Positions 25,253 through 33,552 of a stretch of DNA of 64,000 bases are shown here, piece by piece. How positions within the stretch are numbered: the first letter of the stretch is position 1; each line of letters opens with the position of its first letter. Source of the DNA: Actinokineospora bangkokensis (GTDB lineage: Bacteria > Actinomycetota > Actinomycetes > Mycobacteriales > Pseudonocardiaceae); the NCBI RefSeq assembly GCF_001940455.1, contig NZ_MKQR01000018.1, forward strand, positions 1 through 64,000. The letters run 5' to 3'. A model generated the notes under the pieces. It ran no database searches. It was not told the DNA's origin and was given only the letters and a program-made list of their open reading frames with translations. A program made the position numbers and the translations under genes.

Positions 25253-26554
25253 ATGTCACCGCAGATTGTCGCCATCCTGGTTCTGGCGGGCGTGTTCGCC
25301 ACCGCCACCGTGCTCCCGATCAACATCGGGATCCTCGCCCTGATCGCCTCCTTCGTCGTCGGCACGTTCGTGTTCGGCCTGGAGGAGAAGGAGATCTTCG
25401 CGGGGTTCCCGGTCTCGCTGTTCATCACCGTCGTCGGCGTCACCTACCTGTTCTCGGTCGCCAAGCTCAACGGGACGATCGACCTGCTCGTGCGCGGCGG
25501 GGTCCGGCTCGTGCGCGGGCGGGCGAACCTGGTGCCGTGGGTGCTGTTCGTCGTCGCCGCCCTGCTGACGGCGCTGGGCACCTTCACCCCCGCGGCCGTG
25601 GCGCTGCTGGTGCCGATCGGCATGAGCTTCGCCTTCGCCCACCGGATCAGCCCGCTGATGATCGGCATGATGGTCATCTGCGGGGCGCACGCGGGCGCGT
25701 TCTCCCCGATGGCGGTGTCCGGGGCGCTGGTGTTCGGCATCGCCGCCGAGTCGGGCCTGGTGGTCTCGCACGCGGTGCTGTTCTTCGCCAGCCTCGGGTT
25801 CAACCTGCTGCTCGCCGCGATCACCTACGCCCTGCTGCGCCGCCGGGGTGAGGAGAGCTTCGTCGAGCGGCCCCCCGCCGACGACGCGCACCCCGAGGTC
25901 GACCTGCCCGCGGGCGGTGGCGGGGTCGCCACGGCCGTGCGGACCGCGCCGACCACCGTCACCTGGCACCAGCGCCTGACGCTCACCGCCCTGGTCGGCC
26001 TGGTCGTGGGTGCCCTGGCCTTCCACCTGCAGATCGGCTTCCTGGCCCTCGCGGCGGGCGCCGTGCTGGCCCTGCTGGACCGCGACGTGCTCGGCAAGGC
26101 CGTCGAGGGCATCAGCTGGCCGACGATCCTGCTGGTCGCGGGCATGGTCACCTACGTCGGCGTGCTGGAGCACTCCGGCACGATCGACTGGGTCTCCCAC
26201 GGCGCCGTCGGCGTCGGCGCGCCGCTGCTGGTCGTCCTGGTGCTCTGCGTGCTCGTCGGGGTGACCTCGGCGTTCGCGTCCTCGACCGCCATCCTCACCG
26301 CGGTCATCCCGATGGCGGTCCCGCTGCTGCTCACCGGCGCCCTGCCCGCCGCGGGCGTCATCGCGGCGATGGCCATCTCCACCACGATCGTCGACGTCTC
26401 GCCCTTCTCCACCAACGGCGCCCTCGTGCTGGCCAACGCCCGGGGGGTGGACCGCACCCGCTTCTACCGCCAGGTCATCGGCTACACCTGCGCGATCGTC
26501 GGCCTCGGCCCGATCGCGGCGTGGGCCGTCCTCGTCCTGCCGGGGCTGGTCTGA
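25253..26554 (+). CDS. MatC/SLC13-type dicarboxylate transporter
   Basis: This 433-aa polytopic membrane protein has about ten to eleven hydrophobic segments and an N-terminus like the MatC malonate carrier (VLPINIGILALIASFVVGTFV). Inverted-repeat features of ion-transporter superfamily carriers are visible, with SPMAVSGALVFGI in one half and DVSPFSTNGALVLAN in the other; these Ser/Thr-Pro-Asn loops bind carboxylate and sodium in relatives. A loop near residues 205-235 is cytoplasmic and charged. It follows the PrpF-like gene as the second gene of the LysR-controlled unit and probably supplies its substrate. The exact carboxylate is not deducible. Confidence 0.87.
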   Translation: MSPQIVAILVLAGVFATATVLPINIGILALIASFVVGTFVFGLEEKEIFAGFPVSLFITVVGVTYLFSVAKLNGTIDLLVRGGVRLVRGRANLVPWVLFVVAALLTALGTFTPAAVALLVPIGMSFAFAHRISPLMIGMMVICGAHAGAFSPMAVSGALVFGIAAESGLVVSHAVLFFASLGFNLLLAAITYALLRRRGEESFVERPPADDAHPEVDLPAGGGGVATAVRTAPTTVTWHQRLTLTALVGLVVGALAFHLQIGFLALAAGAVLALLDRDVLGKAVEGISWPTILLVAGMVTYVGVLEHSGTIDWVSHGAVGVGAPLLVVLVLCVLVGVTSAFASSTAILTAVIPMAVPLLLTGALPAAGVIAAMAISTTIVDVSPFSTNGALVLANARGVDRTRFYRQVIGYTCAIVGLGPIAAWAVLVLPGLV

Positions 26555-26561
26555 GCGCCGG

Positions 26562-27494
26562 TCAGTGCACCAGCACGACCTTGCCCCGGGCGTGGCCGGT
26601 CCCGATCAGCTCGTGCGCGGCGGCGACGTCCGCGAGCGGGAACGACCCGGCGACCGGGATCCGCAGCCCGCCCTGCTCGGCCAGCCGGACGGCGGCGTCC
26701 AGGCCGTGCAGGGCGGGCTCGTCCGGCGGGCCGAGGGCGGTTCCCGGTGTGGTGTGGGAGAAGTGGACGCCGTGGGCCGCGGCGGCGGTGTCGGCGATGG
26801 TGACGACCCGGGCGGGGTCGCCGGTGAGGCGGATGAGGTCGGGCAGCGCCCCGCCCGCGCTGTCGAACACCGCGTCGACCCGGGGGGCCAGGGCGCGGAC
26901 GCGCTCGACCAGGCCGGGGCCGTAGGTGGTCGGCTCCGCGCCGAGGGTGCGCAGGAAGTCGTGGTTGCGCTCGCTCGCCGTCCCGATCACCCGGGCTCCC
27001 CGCGCGACCGCGACCTGCACCGCGATCGACCCGGTGCCGCCCGCCGCGCCGTTGACCAGCACGGTCTGCCCGGCGGTCACGCCGAGGCGGTCGAGGACCC
27101 GGAAGGAGGTCTCCACCGCACCGGTGGCCCCCGCCGCCTCCTCCCAGGTCCAGGCACCGGGTTTGGGCGCCCACAGGGACAGGACGGTGAAGTCGGCGTT
27201 GGCCCCGCGCTCCGCCGTCGTCGTGGCACCGAAGACCTCGTCACCGACGCGCACACCGCGCACCCCCGCCCCGACCTCGTCCACCACCCCCGCGGCGTCG
27301 AACCCGGTGCGGAACGGGAACTCGACCGCCAGCACCTCCCGCATCGACCCGGACCGCACGCGGACCTCCCCCGGCGACACCGCGGAAGCCCGCACGGCGA
27401 TCCGGACCTGCCCCGCCCCGGCGTGCGGCTCGGGGACGTCCACCACCCGCAGGACGCTCGGCGGGCCGTACTCGGAGAACTCGACTGCTCGCAT
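26562..27494 (-). CDS. NADP-dependent zinc-free quinone oxidoreductase-like protein
   Basis: This 310-aa medium-chain dehydrogenase/reductase has a GroES-like N-terminal half (MRAVEFSEYGPPSVLRVVDV; RTGFDAAGVVDEVGAG) and a Rossmann half with VLVNGAAGGTGSIAVQVAVARGA. The zinc-binding Cys/His set of alcohol dehydrogenases is missing, which places it with QOR-type NADPH:quinone reductases and crotonyl-reductase relatives. The ATG at 27494 gives the canonical family start. Its end converges with the transporter gene with only seven bases between them. It appears to be a single-gene unit, possibly involved in detoxifying quinones or enones; the substrate is unknown. Confidence 0.88.
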   Translation of the reverse strand: MRAVEFSEYGPPSVLRVVDVPEPHAGAGQVRIAVRASAVSPGEVRVRSGSMREVLAVEFPFRTGFDAAGVVDEVGAGVRGVRVGDEVFGATTTAERGANADFTVLSLWAPKPGAWTWEEAAGATGAVETSFRVLDRLGVTAGQTVLVNGAAGGTGSIAVQVAVARGARVIGTASERNHDFLRTLGAEPTTYGPGLVERVRALAPRVDAVFDSAGGALPDLIRLTGDPARVVTIADTAAAAHGVHFSHTTPGTALGPPDEPALHGLDAAVRLAEQGGLRIPVAGSFPLADVAAAHELIGTGHARGKVVLVH

Positions 27495-27654
27495 GAGCCC
27501 GACCCTAGGCACCGTCCACCCCGGCCGACCGCAAGTGAGAGCGATGCCGACCGAGGTGGATCAGTCCGCCGCACCCGCTCCCCATCAGGGGTAACGGCGC
27601 CGAGAACGGGCCGATGAAGACACTGTCGATCACCGAACCCCCGAAGGCGGCCCC

Positions 27655-27975
27655 GTGACCCCTGACGCGACCACCCCACCCGACTCCGACGACCCCGCCG
27701 CGGCGGCGCGGTCGACCAGCCCCGCGGGCGGCGGCAGGACGGGCGGCACCGACGGCGCGAAGAGCAGCAAGTTCCGCCCGCCCCTGCCCGGTGCGGGCGC
27801 GCCGGTGCCCCAGTCCGGCAAGCAACTCGGCACCGGCGCGGGCATCGGTGACCTCGGCAAGGCGGCCCCCGGCACCGGGGACAGCGCCGCTGACGCCGCC
27901 CTGATGCAGGGGTTCGGCGGCGGCAAGGCGAACACCACCGCGAACCGCGGCGGCGCCCAGTCCACAAACGGCTGA
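27655..27975 (+). CDS. Possible small disordered protein (106 aa)
   Basis: This short frame has strong third-position GC and a GTG start preceded by AAGGCGG. The product is low-complexity and rich in Gly, Ala, Ser, Thr and Pro (GGGRTGGTDGAKSSKF, GTGAGIGDLGKAAPG), with no signal peptide or domain, so it would be intrinsically disordered. A GC hairpin follows immediately after the stop, which supports it being a real transcription unit. I recognise no family. It could also be a chance frame between the oxidoreductase and PucR genes. Confidence 0.45.
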   Translation: MTPDATTPPDSDDPAAAARSTSPAGGGRTGGTDGAKSSKFRPPLPGAGAPVPQSGKQLGTGAGIGDLGKAAPGTGDSAADAALMQGFGGGKANTTANRGGAQSTNG

Positions 27976-28017
27976 CACGCGCGTCCGGGGTGGCCGCCGA
28001 GCCGCCCCGGGCGCGTG
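27976..28017 (+). terminator. Hairpin terminator
   Basis: CACGCGC (27976-27982) and CCGGGG (27985-27990) pair with CCCCGG (28005-28010) and GCGCGTG (28011-28017), with a 2-base bulge, directly after the stop of the small gene at 27655. Confidence 0.6.
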
Positions 28018-28149
28018 CTCCCGGGCCACCACCGTCCTCTGGGAACCGCCGGACCGACTGTGGCGCCGGTCACGTCCGCGTGACGAGTCGCCGTCGCGCG
28101 GTGTCTGTACACCGCACGGACCAGGAGGGGTAGCGGTGACGGAGGTGCG

Positions 28150-29286
28150 ATGTCGGCGCGGGACCGAGGATTCCCGGCTGTGCTCGACGCGCCGCTGGCC
28201 GAGTACCTGCGGCTCCGGATCCCCGTGGTGGTCGAGAGCGTTGTCGCGGCTGTCCGTTCGAGCGCGCCTGGCTGCCAGGCAGACGCCGGGGAACTCCGCG
28301 CCGCGGTAGGGGTGGCTGTCGAGCACGGTGTCGCGCTGGCATCGGAGACAGGTGCGGATCAGCAGCGGTGGGTTTCTGCCATGCGGGCAATGGGTTCCAC
28401 CGCCGCCGCACACGGTCTCAGCGCTACCGACTTGTTCTCCGCTGTCCACACCGGGGCTCGCGCAGCCCTGCGAGACATGCACAACCTGACTGACACCTCG
28501 CTAGTCGACCAACGACAACTGTTAGCACTGACGGACGCAGTCTTCGCTTACACCGAAGCGTTGTGCAGTGTCGTCGGTGAGGGTCATCGCGCGAGACAGG
28601 CCGCCGTGTCGTCGTCGGGAGCGCGGGATGCGTTGGCCGCGTTGTTGCTGGGAGCCCAGCCGGCCTCCCGGGAGCGCGTCATCGAAGCGGCTGCTGCGGC
28701 GCACTGGGTGGTGCCTGACAAGGTGGTCGTTGTGGCGTTCGCGGGCGAGGGATTGCCCGAGCACCAGTGCGACGCCGAGGTGCTGACGCTGGAAAGCGCT
28801 CCCGCCCCGAGCCTTGTCGTCCCCACCGGGCACAAGATCCTCACCGAGGTCGAGGACGTGAGCGGTCTCCGCGTTGCCCTCAGCCCGGAGGTGGACCCCG
28901 TCGACGTCCAGCACGGTCACCGGCTCGCCAGGCGAGCCCTCGAACTGGCGACCACCGGCGCCCTCCGCCCGGCGGGGGTCATCCGGTGCGAGGAGCACCT
29001 GACGGCGTTGATGCACCCGGCCGGTCGGATGCTCGTCGAGCAGTTCGAGCGGTCGATCGACAGTGCTCTCGCAGGCCTCCCGGAATCGCGCAAGCGGCGG
29101 TTGCAGCACACGCTGCGCGCGTGGGCTCAGGCGCGCGGGCACCAGGCGGGGATGGCCCAGGTGCTCGGGGTGCACCCGACCACCATCAGCTACCGGATGG
29201 CTCAGCTGGAGAAGGTCCTGGGCGACCGCCTGCACGACCCGCAGTGGCAGTTCATGCTCAGGCTCGCCCAGCGCGAGCAGGACTGA
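28150..29286 (+). CDS. PucR-family helix-turn-helix regulator
   Basis: This 378-aa cytoplasmic regulator has an N-terminal RsbT-co-antagonist-like sensory region (VVESVVAAVRSSAPG; MRAMGSTAAAHGLSATDLF), a degenerate GGDEF/CdaR-like middle and the PucR C-terminal helix-turn-helix (LRAWAQARGHQAGMAQVLG, then HPTTISYRMAQLEKVLG). GGAGGTG lies just before the ATG at 28150. Such proteins in actinomycetes are often orphan regulators of secondary metabolism or catabolism. Neither adjacent gene looks like an obvious target. Codon usage is slightly less GC-extreme than its neighbours (GTTGTC, TTAGCA), a mild hint of different history. Confidence 0.87.
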   Translation: MSARDRGFPAVLDAPLAEYLRLRIPVVVESVVAAVRSSAPGCQADAGELRAAVGVAVEHGVALASETGADQQRWVSAMRAMGSTAAAHGLSATDLFSAVHTGARAALRDMHNLTDTSLVDQRQLLALTDAVFAYTEALCSVVGEGHRARQAAVSSSGARDALAALLLGAQPASRERVIEAAAAAHWVVPDKVVVVAFAGEGLPEHQCDAEVLTLESAPAPSLVVPTGHKILTEVEDVSGLRVALSPEVDPVDVQHGHRLARRALELATTGALRPAGVIRCEEHLTALMHPAGRMLVEQFERSIDSALAGLPESRKRRLQHTLRAWAQARGHQAGMAQVLGVHPTTISYRMAQLEKVLGDRLHDPQWQFMLRLAQREQD

Positions 29287-29520
29287 GCCCTGTCCGTCCG
29301 ATGGGGACACCGGAGTACCGAACATCGTGCGCACATCGGCGACTGGCTGCCTACGAAGGTGAGCAAGGAGCGCGTTGCGCAGGCGTGAACCGCATAACCG
29401 CCGCTCAGAGCGTTGTCACCGCCGTCTCCGGCGCCCTAACGTGGGCGCTTGAAACCGCTGCGGCGTCGAGGGGGTCGGGATGCTCAGGGGACTGCGCACG
29501 CCACCCGGACGCCTGCCGTG

Positions 29521-30225
29521 ATGTCGGCGGAGAGCCCCGTCGGAGGGCCTAGAGCGCACCAGCACACCTACGACGACGACTTCGACGTGGTGTTGGTGGG
29601 GTTGATCGACCGCGACCGCGCGGGGGACACCACGGCGCTGACGCGGTTGGTGGAACTCGTGCGCCCGCACGTGGTGCGCTACGCGCGCAACCGGCTGGGC
29701 GTGGGCAGCACGGCCCAGTCCAGCGCGGAGGACGTGGCGCAGGAGGTGTGCCTGGCCCTGCTCGGTGCCCTGCCGGGCTACCGCCGCGAGACGCGACCGG
29801 TGATGGCGTTCGTCCACGGGATCGCCGCGCACAAGATCGCTGACGTGCACCGGGCCCGCGGCCGGGACCGGTCGGACCCGGTGTGGGAGATCTCGGACTC
29901 CGTCGACACCGCGCCCGGGCCCGAGCAGGTGGCGTTGCAGAACGAACTGGGGGACACGGCCCGGAAGCTGATCGCGGTCCTGCCCCTCGCGCAACAGGAG
30001 ATCCTGCGGCTGCGGCTGATGGTGGGGTTGAGCGCGGAGGAGACCGCCGCGCGGATGGGCTCCACAGCGGGCGCCATCCGGGTCGCCCAGCACCGGGCCC
30101 TGGCCGCGCTGCGCCGGAGCCTGCGCGACGGCCGCGCGGCCCGGCTGGGGCTAGAGCCTGTCCGTCAGCGCCGCGGCTCGGGGCGCGCGGAGGCAGGCGG
30201 GAGGACGAGCCAGAGCGCCAGGTAG
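29521..30225 (+). CDS. shbA: RNA polymerase sigma factor, ShbA/SigD-like
   Basis: This 234-aa sigma-70-family protein has sigma region 2 (LVELVRPHVVRYARNRLG; EDVAQEVCLALLGALPGYR; FVHGIAAHKIADVHRARGR) and region 4 (VLPLAQQEILRLRLMVGLS, then GSTAGAIRVAQHRALAALR). These segments closely follow the ShbA/SigD group of actinomycetes, in which ShbA drives transcription of the principal sigma factor gene. It lacks the usual groESL neighbours. An ATG at 29521 or the preceding GTG at 29518 is the likely start; no clear ribosome site is seen. Its 3' end overlaps the convergent PspC gene by 61 bp, so the two transcripts are mutually antisense. Confidence 0.85.
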   Translation: MSAESPVGGPRAHQHTYDDDFDVVLVGLIDRDRAGDTTALTRLVELVRPHVVRYARNRLGVGSTAQSSAEDVAQEVCLALLGALPGYRRETRPVMAFVHGIAAHKIADVHRARGRDRSDPVWEISDSVDTAPGPEQVALQNELGDTARKLIAVLPLAQQEILRLRLMVGLSAEETAARMGSTAGAIRVAQHRALAALRRSLRDGRAARLGLEPVRQRRGSGRAEAGGRTSQSAR

Positions 30226-30431
30226 AGCAGGACGCTGCTGATGGGGAACAGCGCCAGGGCGGCGAACAGCGCGCGCAGGACCCACGGGGACACCGGGAGG
30301 CGAGCGGCCAGCCCGGCGCAGACGCCGCCGAGGACCTTGCCGTGCGCGGCGCGGGTGATCCCCAGGCCCGCCAAGGTGCGGTGGACGGGTCCGCGGGCCT
30401 TGACGGCCAAGCCGACGAGGTTGGTGGTCAT
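30165..30431 (-). CDS. PspC-domain membrane protein
   Basis: This 88-aa protein carries a PspC domain (GKVLGGVCAGLAARLPVSPWVLRALFAAL) with one or two membrane helices and a basic tail. PspC proteins act in envelope-stress sensing. It lies downstream of the Asp23/AmaP operon on the same strand, 87 bp after AmaP, and probably belongs to the same envelope-stress response. Its 3' end overlaps the convergent sigma-factor gene. The ATG has GGAGCAGCC-type purines in the vicinity on the coding strand. Confidence 0.85.
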   Translation of the reverse strand: MTTNLVGLAVKARGPVHRTLAGLGITRAAHGKVLGGVCAGLAARLPVSPWVLRALFAALALFPISSVLLYLALWLVLPPASARPEPRR

Positions 30432-30518
30432 GGCTGCTCCTTCGGTGGGGAGACGTCGGCGCCCGCGCGCGGGTTCGAGCGCGCGGGCGCCGGTGGTCGG
30501 GAGGGGCGGGTGCCCGTG

Positions 30519-31091
30519 TCAGAGGGCGCGGGCGCCGGTGCTGGTGGAGAAGCGGAACTCGATGCCCGCGGGCAGCTCGTCGAGGTCCAGCGCCTGGCGC
30601 AACCGGGGCAGTCCCTCGGTCTCGATGCGGTGGCGGATGTCGGCGGGGTCGCCGTCCTGCTCGACGGTCACCCGCAGCACCACGGCGGGGTTGGCGCGGG
30701 TGCCGGTGAGGGTGCCGTGCGCGGCGTGCACGCCCGGGTACGCGCCGACCTCGGCCAGCAGCGGCTCGACCGCGGTCTTCGCCGGGAGCTCGGTGCGCCC
30801 GGTGCCCGGGTCCGCCTCCAGGTGCCAGGTGTGGGTCTTCGGGGCGCGGGCGAGCTGGGCGACGAGCCAGCGCAGCGCCAGCAGCCCCAGGACGACCGCC
30901 CCGGCGGCGACGGCGTAGAGCACCCAGGTCGGCGGGGGCTGCGTGCCCGGGACCAGGGTGGTGCCCGGGTCGAGCACCCGCAGGACGCGGAAGTGGGTGG
31001 CCAGGGCGAACGCCCCGGCGGCGGCGAGGACGAGCCCGGTGACCGCGAGCAGGCCGCGGTTGAGCCGGGCGGGCCGGTTGTGGGTCGTCAT
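30519..31091 (-). CDS. amaP: AmaP-like alkaline-shock membrane anchor protein
   Basis: This 190-aa protein has two N-terminal membrane helices (GLLAVTGLVLAAAGAFALAT; VLYAVAAGAVVLGLLALRWL) followed by a soluble alpha/beta domain of about 115 residues ending GIEFRFSTSTGARAL. The arrangement matches AmaP, which tethers Asp23 to the inner membrane in Gram-positives. The gene overlaps the preceding DUF6286 gene by 4 bp and is in the Asp23 operon, supporting the assignment. It is the last strongly coupled gene of the operon. Confidence 0.78.
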   Translation of the reverse strand: MTTHNRPARLNRGLLAVTGLVLAAAGAFALATHFRVLRVLDPGTTLVPGTQPPPTWVLYAVAAGAVVLGLLALRWLVAQLARAPKTHTWHLEADPGTGRTELPAKTAVEPLLAEVGAYPGVHAAHGTLTGTRANPAVVLRVTVEQDGDPADIRHRIETEGLPRLRQALDLDELPAGIEFRFSTSTGARAL

Positions 31092-31615
31092 GGCGCGCTC
31101 CTCTCGGCGTGCGCGGTGACCGCGACAGTGGGTCGGACGGCCGGGTCGATCTGGTCGAGCCGGTGCTCCACGGCGGTGCGCACGGCGTCGGCCATGCCCT
31201 CGGTGGAGATCCGGTGGGTGCGCACCCGCACGGTGACCCGCTTGCGGGACAGCGACACCTTCGCCTTGGCCACGCCGTCGACGCGCTCGGCGGCGATGCG
31301 CAGCGTGGAGCGGTAGCTGTGGCGGGACGCGCCGGAGTCGGGCGTGCCCTGCAACGGCAGCACGACGGGCTTGCCGGGCAGCACGGCGGCGAGCACGAGG
31401 ACGAGCCCGACCACGGCGAAGGCCCCGCCCGCGATCGCGGGGGCCAGGTCGGTCCACCGGGTGCCGTGCAGCGCACCGGCGACGGTCTCGTACCGGACCC
31501 ACGGCGCCTGCCCGAGCAGCATCTGGATCGCGACCACGGCGACGAGCACGCAGGCCGCGAGGACGACGAGCGCGGTCAGCGCGGCGGGCGCGCTGCGGCG
31601 GGGGTGGCGCTTCAC
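31088..31615 (-). CDS. DUF6286-type membrane protein of the Asp23 operon
   Basis: This 175-aa protein has two membrane helices (ALTALVVLAACVLVAVVAIQML; IAGGAFAVVGLVLVLAAVLPG) and a C-terminal cytoplasmic domain with SYRSTLRIAAERVDGVAKAK and VTVRVRTHRIS. Asp23-associated DUF6286 proteins have this architecture, and the C-terminal domain itself looks Asp23-like. The GTG start overlaps the Asp23 stop upstream (GTGA) and the stop overlaps the AmaP start (ATGA), giving a tightly coupled chain. It probably contributes to membrane attachment of the Asp23 polymer. Confidence 0.78.
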   Translation of the reverse strand: MKRHPRRSAPAALTALVVLAACVLVAVVAIQMLLGQAPWVRYETVAGALHGTRWTDLAPAIAGGAFAVVGLVLVLAAVLPGKPVVLPLQGTPDSGASRHSYRSTLRIAAERVDGVAKAKVSLSRKRVTVRVRTHRISTEGMADAVRTAVEHRLDQIDPAVRPTVAVTAHAERSAP

Positions 31616-32001
31616 CGGACCCTCCTGGTGGTCGTGGCGCCGCTGAGCAGCGCGGTGACGGTGATGTCCACGCGGGACACGTCCAGCCCGGTCAGCTCGT
31701 GCACCCGGCGCACCAGGTGCTCGCGGGCGGCGTCGGTGGTGCGGGCGACCGAGGCCGGGTAGGACACCGACAGCCGCACGTCCAGGCTCGCCGTCCCGCC
31801 CGCGACCTTCGCGGTGACCTTGGCGCTGTTGTCCAGGTCCTCGGCGCCCACGGCGATGCCCAGCACCCGGCCCGCCGCACCCCCGACACCGTCGACCTCG
31901 CGGGCGGCGCGGGCCGCGATCCGCTCGACGACGGTGCCGGAGACGGTCAGCGCGCCCCGCTCCCCCGGTTCGACCGGGCCGCTCTGCGCGGTGGTGGGCA
32001 T
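31612..32001 (-). CDS. Asp23/Gls24-family envelope stress protein
   Basis: This 129-aa protein has the Asp23 fold signature: GTVVERIAARAAREVDGVGG, then VAGGTASLDVRLSVSYPASV and LTGLDVSRVDITVTALL. Asp23 proteins form membrane-associated assemblies that protect the envelope under alkaline or cell-wall stress. The ATG at 32001 lies 2 bp from the stop of the 58-aa membrane-protein gene, and its stop overlaps the DUF6286 start. One of several divergent Asp23 paralogues here. Confidence 0.88.
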   Translation of the reverse strand: MPTTAQSGPVEPGERGALTVSGTVVERIAARAAREVDGVGGAAGRVLGIAVGAEDLDNSAKVTAKVAGGTASLDVRLSVSYPASVARTTDAAREHLVRRVHELTGLDVSRVDITVTALLSGATTTRRVR

Positions 32002-32003
32002 GG

Positions 32004-32180
32004 TCAGCCCCTGTCCCGGCCGGTGAGCTGGGCGAGGTCGAGCTTGCCGTCGAGGTAGCGCCCGACGAGCAGCCCGACGGCGCCGAACAGCAGCACGATC
32101 AGGAACGCGCCGAAGCCGCCGAACGCCGCGGTGGCGCCGAGCGCCACACCGGTGAGCAGGCCCAGGGTGGACGAGGACAT
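32004..32180 (-). CDS. Small DUF2273-like membrane protein (58 aa)
   Basis: A short ATG-started frame encodes 58 residues: MSSSTLGLLTGVALGATA, two close hydrophobic segments separated by FGGFG, and a charged tail RYLDGKLDLAQLTGRDRG. The size, the glycine-rich hydrophobic pair and the RYLDGKLDL tail match the small DUF2273-type proteins that accompany asp23/amaP genes. AAGGAGATCCC precedes the start on the coding strand. It sits between two Asp23-family genes with gaps of 2 bp (downstream) and 58 bp (upstream), clearly within the operon. Confidence 0.82.
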   Translation of the reverse strand: MSSSTLGLLTGVALGATAAFGGFGAFLIVLLFGAVGLLVGRYLDGKLDLAQLTGRDRG

Positions 32181-32238
32181 GGGATCTCCTTGCTGGGTGC
32201 CGAACGGCCCGCGAGGAGAGGGAGCCGATCGGGGGTGG

Positions 32239-32535
32239 TCAGGAACTGGGGTCGTCGGGCGTGGCGGGGGCGTAGTCCGACACCAGGACGTGCACCGGGC
32301 GGTCGAGCGGGCCGACCGCGGCGCGCACGTCCGTGCCGATCTCGGCCACGGTGGCCGGGTAGCGGCCGACCACGCTGACGGTCACCTCGTCGGGGCGCAC
32401 GCGCACCCCGGTGACGCGCCTGCCGGGCAGCAGCGTGGCGACCTCGCCGAACCGCCCGCCGTGCAGGTCCGCCACCCCGGGGGCGGCCCGCACGGCGGCG
32501 GCGATCACGTCTGGGTCGAGCCGGGGGCCGGTCAC
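32239..32535 (-). CDS. Asp23-like short protein (98 aa)
   Basis: This 98-aa soluble protein starts VTGPRLDPDVIAAAVRAAPG, continues TGVRVRPDEVTVSVVGRYPA and ends in a short acidic tail. The helix-strand-strand-helix order and the spacing of hydrophobic residues match a shortened Asp23 domain. The GTG start overlaps the stop of the preceding full-length Asp23 gene (GTGA), and the 58-aa membrane-protein gene follows. It is probably a second subunit type of the Asp23 assembly; no catalytic motif is seen. Confidence 0.72.
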   Translation of the reverse strand: MTGPRLDPDVIAAAVRAAPGVADLHGGRFGEVATLLPGRRVTGVRVRPDEVTVSVVGRYPATVAEIGTDVRAAVGPLDRPVHVLVSDYAPATPDDPSS

Positions 32536-32993
32536 TGGACCCGGGCGGGGGTGGTCTTGGTGTCCTCGTCGTCGTTGTCCCCGGGGATGTGCACGTCGGA
32601 GACGTTGATGTTGACCTCGACGACCTCCAGGCCGGTGGTGCGCTCCACCGCGGTGATCACGTTGCGGCGCACCGAGGCGGCCAGGTCCGCGATGGACACC
32701 CCGTACTCGACGAGGATCTCCAGGTCGACCGCGGCCTGCTTCTCCCCGACCTCGACCGACACGCCCTGGCTCACCGACGCCGAGGCGCCCGGGATGCGCT
32801 CGCGGATCGCCCCGAACGCGCGGGAGATGCCGCCGCCGAGGGCGAACACCCCCGACACCTCGCGGGCGGCGAGCCCGGCGACCTTGGCGACCACGGTGTC
32901 GGCGATCGTGGTGGTGCCGTGGTCGGAGGACAGCTTGCCGCCGGTGGTGGCGACCTGGCTCGACGCGGCGGTGTTCTTCGTGGGGGCGGTCAT
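32532..32993 (-). CDS. Asp23/Gls24-family envelope stress protein (operon leader)
   Basis: This 153-aa protein is the most canonical Asp23 member of the window: TTTIADTVVAKVAGLAAREV, VFALGGGISRAFGAIRERIP, VEVGEKQAAVDLEILVEYGV and LEVVEVNINVSDVHI, with disordered N- and C-terminal tails. The start is the ATG at 32993, preceded by AGGAGGAACC. It is the first gene of the minus-strand operon leading to AmaP and is divergent from csbD across a 260-bp gap, so both may respond to the same stress promoter region. Confidence 0.9.
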   Translation of the reverse strand: MTAPTKNTAASSQVATTGGKLSSDHGTTTIADTVVAKVAGLAAREVSGVFALGGGISRAFGAIRERIPGASASVSQGVSVEVGEKQAAVDLEILVEYGVSIADLAASVRRNVITAVERTTGLEVVEVNINVSDVHIPGDNDDEDTKTTPARVQ

Positions 32994-33253
32994 GGTTCCT
33001 CCTCCTTGCGATGGCTTCCCGCGCAGCGGGCTGACTACGGGGCCGAGCGGGCTCCGCTCGACGTCCACACCGGTAGGACACGGCCATCGCGCAGAACGTC
33101 ACGACCTCATTCGTGTGTCCCCCGTCACCATCGGGTGCTCACCGCGAGTGAGCGCCATCACGCATCAGAGCCCGTGACGAACCGCCTGCCCCCGGTGTCC
33201 TAGCTGGTGCACGGGGCTCGACCACGAGCGCCGCCGAGCAGGAGGAGAGCGTC

Positions 33254-33460
33254 ATGTCGTTGGGCGACAAGATCAGCAACAAGGCCGAGGACCTCGGCGG
33301 CAAGGCCAAGGAGGCCACCGGCAAGGTCACCGGTGACGAGGAGCTCCAGGCCGAGGGCAAGTCCGACCAGGCCAAGGCGGGCCTCAAGGACGCCGTCGAG
33401 GACGTCAAGGACGCCGTGGGCGAGGCCGTCGACAAGGTCAAGGGCGTCTTCAAGAAGTAA
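33254..33460 (+). CDS. CsbD-family general stress protein
   Basis: This 68-aa, highly charged helical protein has the CsbD pattern: GDKISNKAEDLGGKAKEATG, then KVTGDEELQAEGKSDQAKAG and VKGVFKK. CsbD proteins are abundant small stress proteins of unknown mechanism, controlled by general-stress sigma factors. AGGAGGAG precedes the ATG with ideal spacing. A strong hairpin terminator follows. It is divergent from the Asp23 operon and flanked by a second Asp23 cluster, all parts of one envelope/general-stress island. Confidence 0.9.
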   Translation: MSLGDKISNKAEDLGGKAKEATGKVTGDEELQAEGKSDQAKAGLKDAVEDVKDAVGEAVDKVKGVFKK

Positions 33461-33477
33461 GCCCGCACCACCGAGCC

Positions 33478-33514
33478 ACGGGCCCGGACGCCGCATCCGC
33501 GGCGCCGGGCCCGT
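33478..33514. terminator. Strong hairpin terminator after csbD
   Basis: ACGGGCCCGG (33478-33487) pairs perfectly with CCGGGCCCGT (33505-33514). The interior adds a second short stem GCCGC/GCGGC. It lies between csbD and the converging Asp23-like gene and probably serves both. Confidence 0.78.
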
Positions 33515-33552
33515 TCGCCATTCCGCGACTCGTCGCGCCGCGACGGGCGGTG

